A DNA stretch of 5,777 nt. It comes from an uncultured Eubacteriales bacterium. GTDB taxonomy: Bacteria > Bacillota > Clostridia > Oscillospirales > CAG-272. The DNA is taken from positions 1-5,777 of the forward strand of contig CAKTAA010000129.1 in NCBI GenBank assembly GCA_934526185.1, written 5' to 3'. The notes beneath the pieces are model-generated. The model did no database searches. It saw only the letters and a program-made list of their open reading frames with translations, and was not told the origin of the DNA. The translations under genes were made by a program, and so were the position numbers. How positions within the stretch are numbered: the stretch's first letter is position 1; every line of letters starts with the position of its first letter. Shown in pieces: positions 5,723 through 5,777 of this stretch.

Positions 5723-5752
5723 TTGACAAAAGCATAGGATATGTGGTAGAAT
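5723..5752 (+). promoter_or_regulatory. Strong promoter, probably of a stable RNA beyond the window
   Basis: TTGACA (5723-5728) is a perfect -35 box. TAGAAT (5747-5752) matches five of six -10 bases at an 18-base spacing and is preceded by TGG, an extended -10 motif. With the A-tracts upstream, this resembles promoters of rRNA or tRNA operons in Firmicutes. The transcript would start near 5759. The last bases (GTCCGGTGAGGGC) could form the start of a hairpin, and there is no ribosome site or start codon before the edge. The RNA product itself lies outside the window. Confidence 0.8.
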
Positions 5753-5777
5753 AGTCAAGCTGTCCGGTGAGGGCGCG

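Overview
The window looks like a piece of a Firmicutes chromosome, most likely a Clostridia member. The signs are moderate GC content, strong AGGAG-type ribosome binding sites, consensus sigma-A promoters, intrinsic terminators and the gene families present. Nothing in it fixes the genus. It has six protein genes (one cut by the left edge) separated by generous intergenic regions, and it ends at a strong promoter that probably drives a stable RNA just outside the right edge.

Layout. (1) 1-491, minus strand: the N-terminal 163 residues of an unrecognised, charged, probably helical protein, with a perfect-hexamer promoter. (2) 492-746: a divergent intergenic region with two consensus promoters pointing apart. 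(3) 747-1382, plus: a cytidylate kinase-like P-loop protein, followed by an imperfect terminator hairpin. (4) 1702-2439, plus: a ThuA-family protein with its own extended -10 promoter and a textbook 17-bp-stem terminator. (5) 2540-3083: about 540 bases with no convincing gene but with a nested imperfect palindrome of about 94 bases. (6) 3084-3647, minus: a GrpB-family (nucleotidyltransferase-fold) protein. (7) 3834-4163, minus: a small XRE-type repressor with its own promoter, a long leader carrying a 23-bp palindrome beside the ribosome binding site, and a strand-specific terminator relying on G-U pairs. (8) 4485-5309, plus: a membrane-anchored N-acetylmuramoyl-L-alanine amidase with all zinc-site residues. 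(9) 5310-5777: no convincing gene, then A-tracts and a strong extended -10 promoter.

The genes do not form an obvious pathway. Most look like single-gene transcription units: promoters are visible for the partial gene, the kinase-like gene, the ThuA gene and the XRE gene, and terminators for the last three of these. I see no CRISPR array, complete insertion sequence, tRNA, or defence or secretion cassette. No new multi-gene system is evident. The items most worth following up are the regulatory and structured non-coding elements, the partial unknown gene, and the stable-RNA-like promoter at the right edge.
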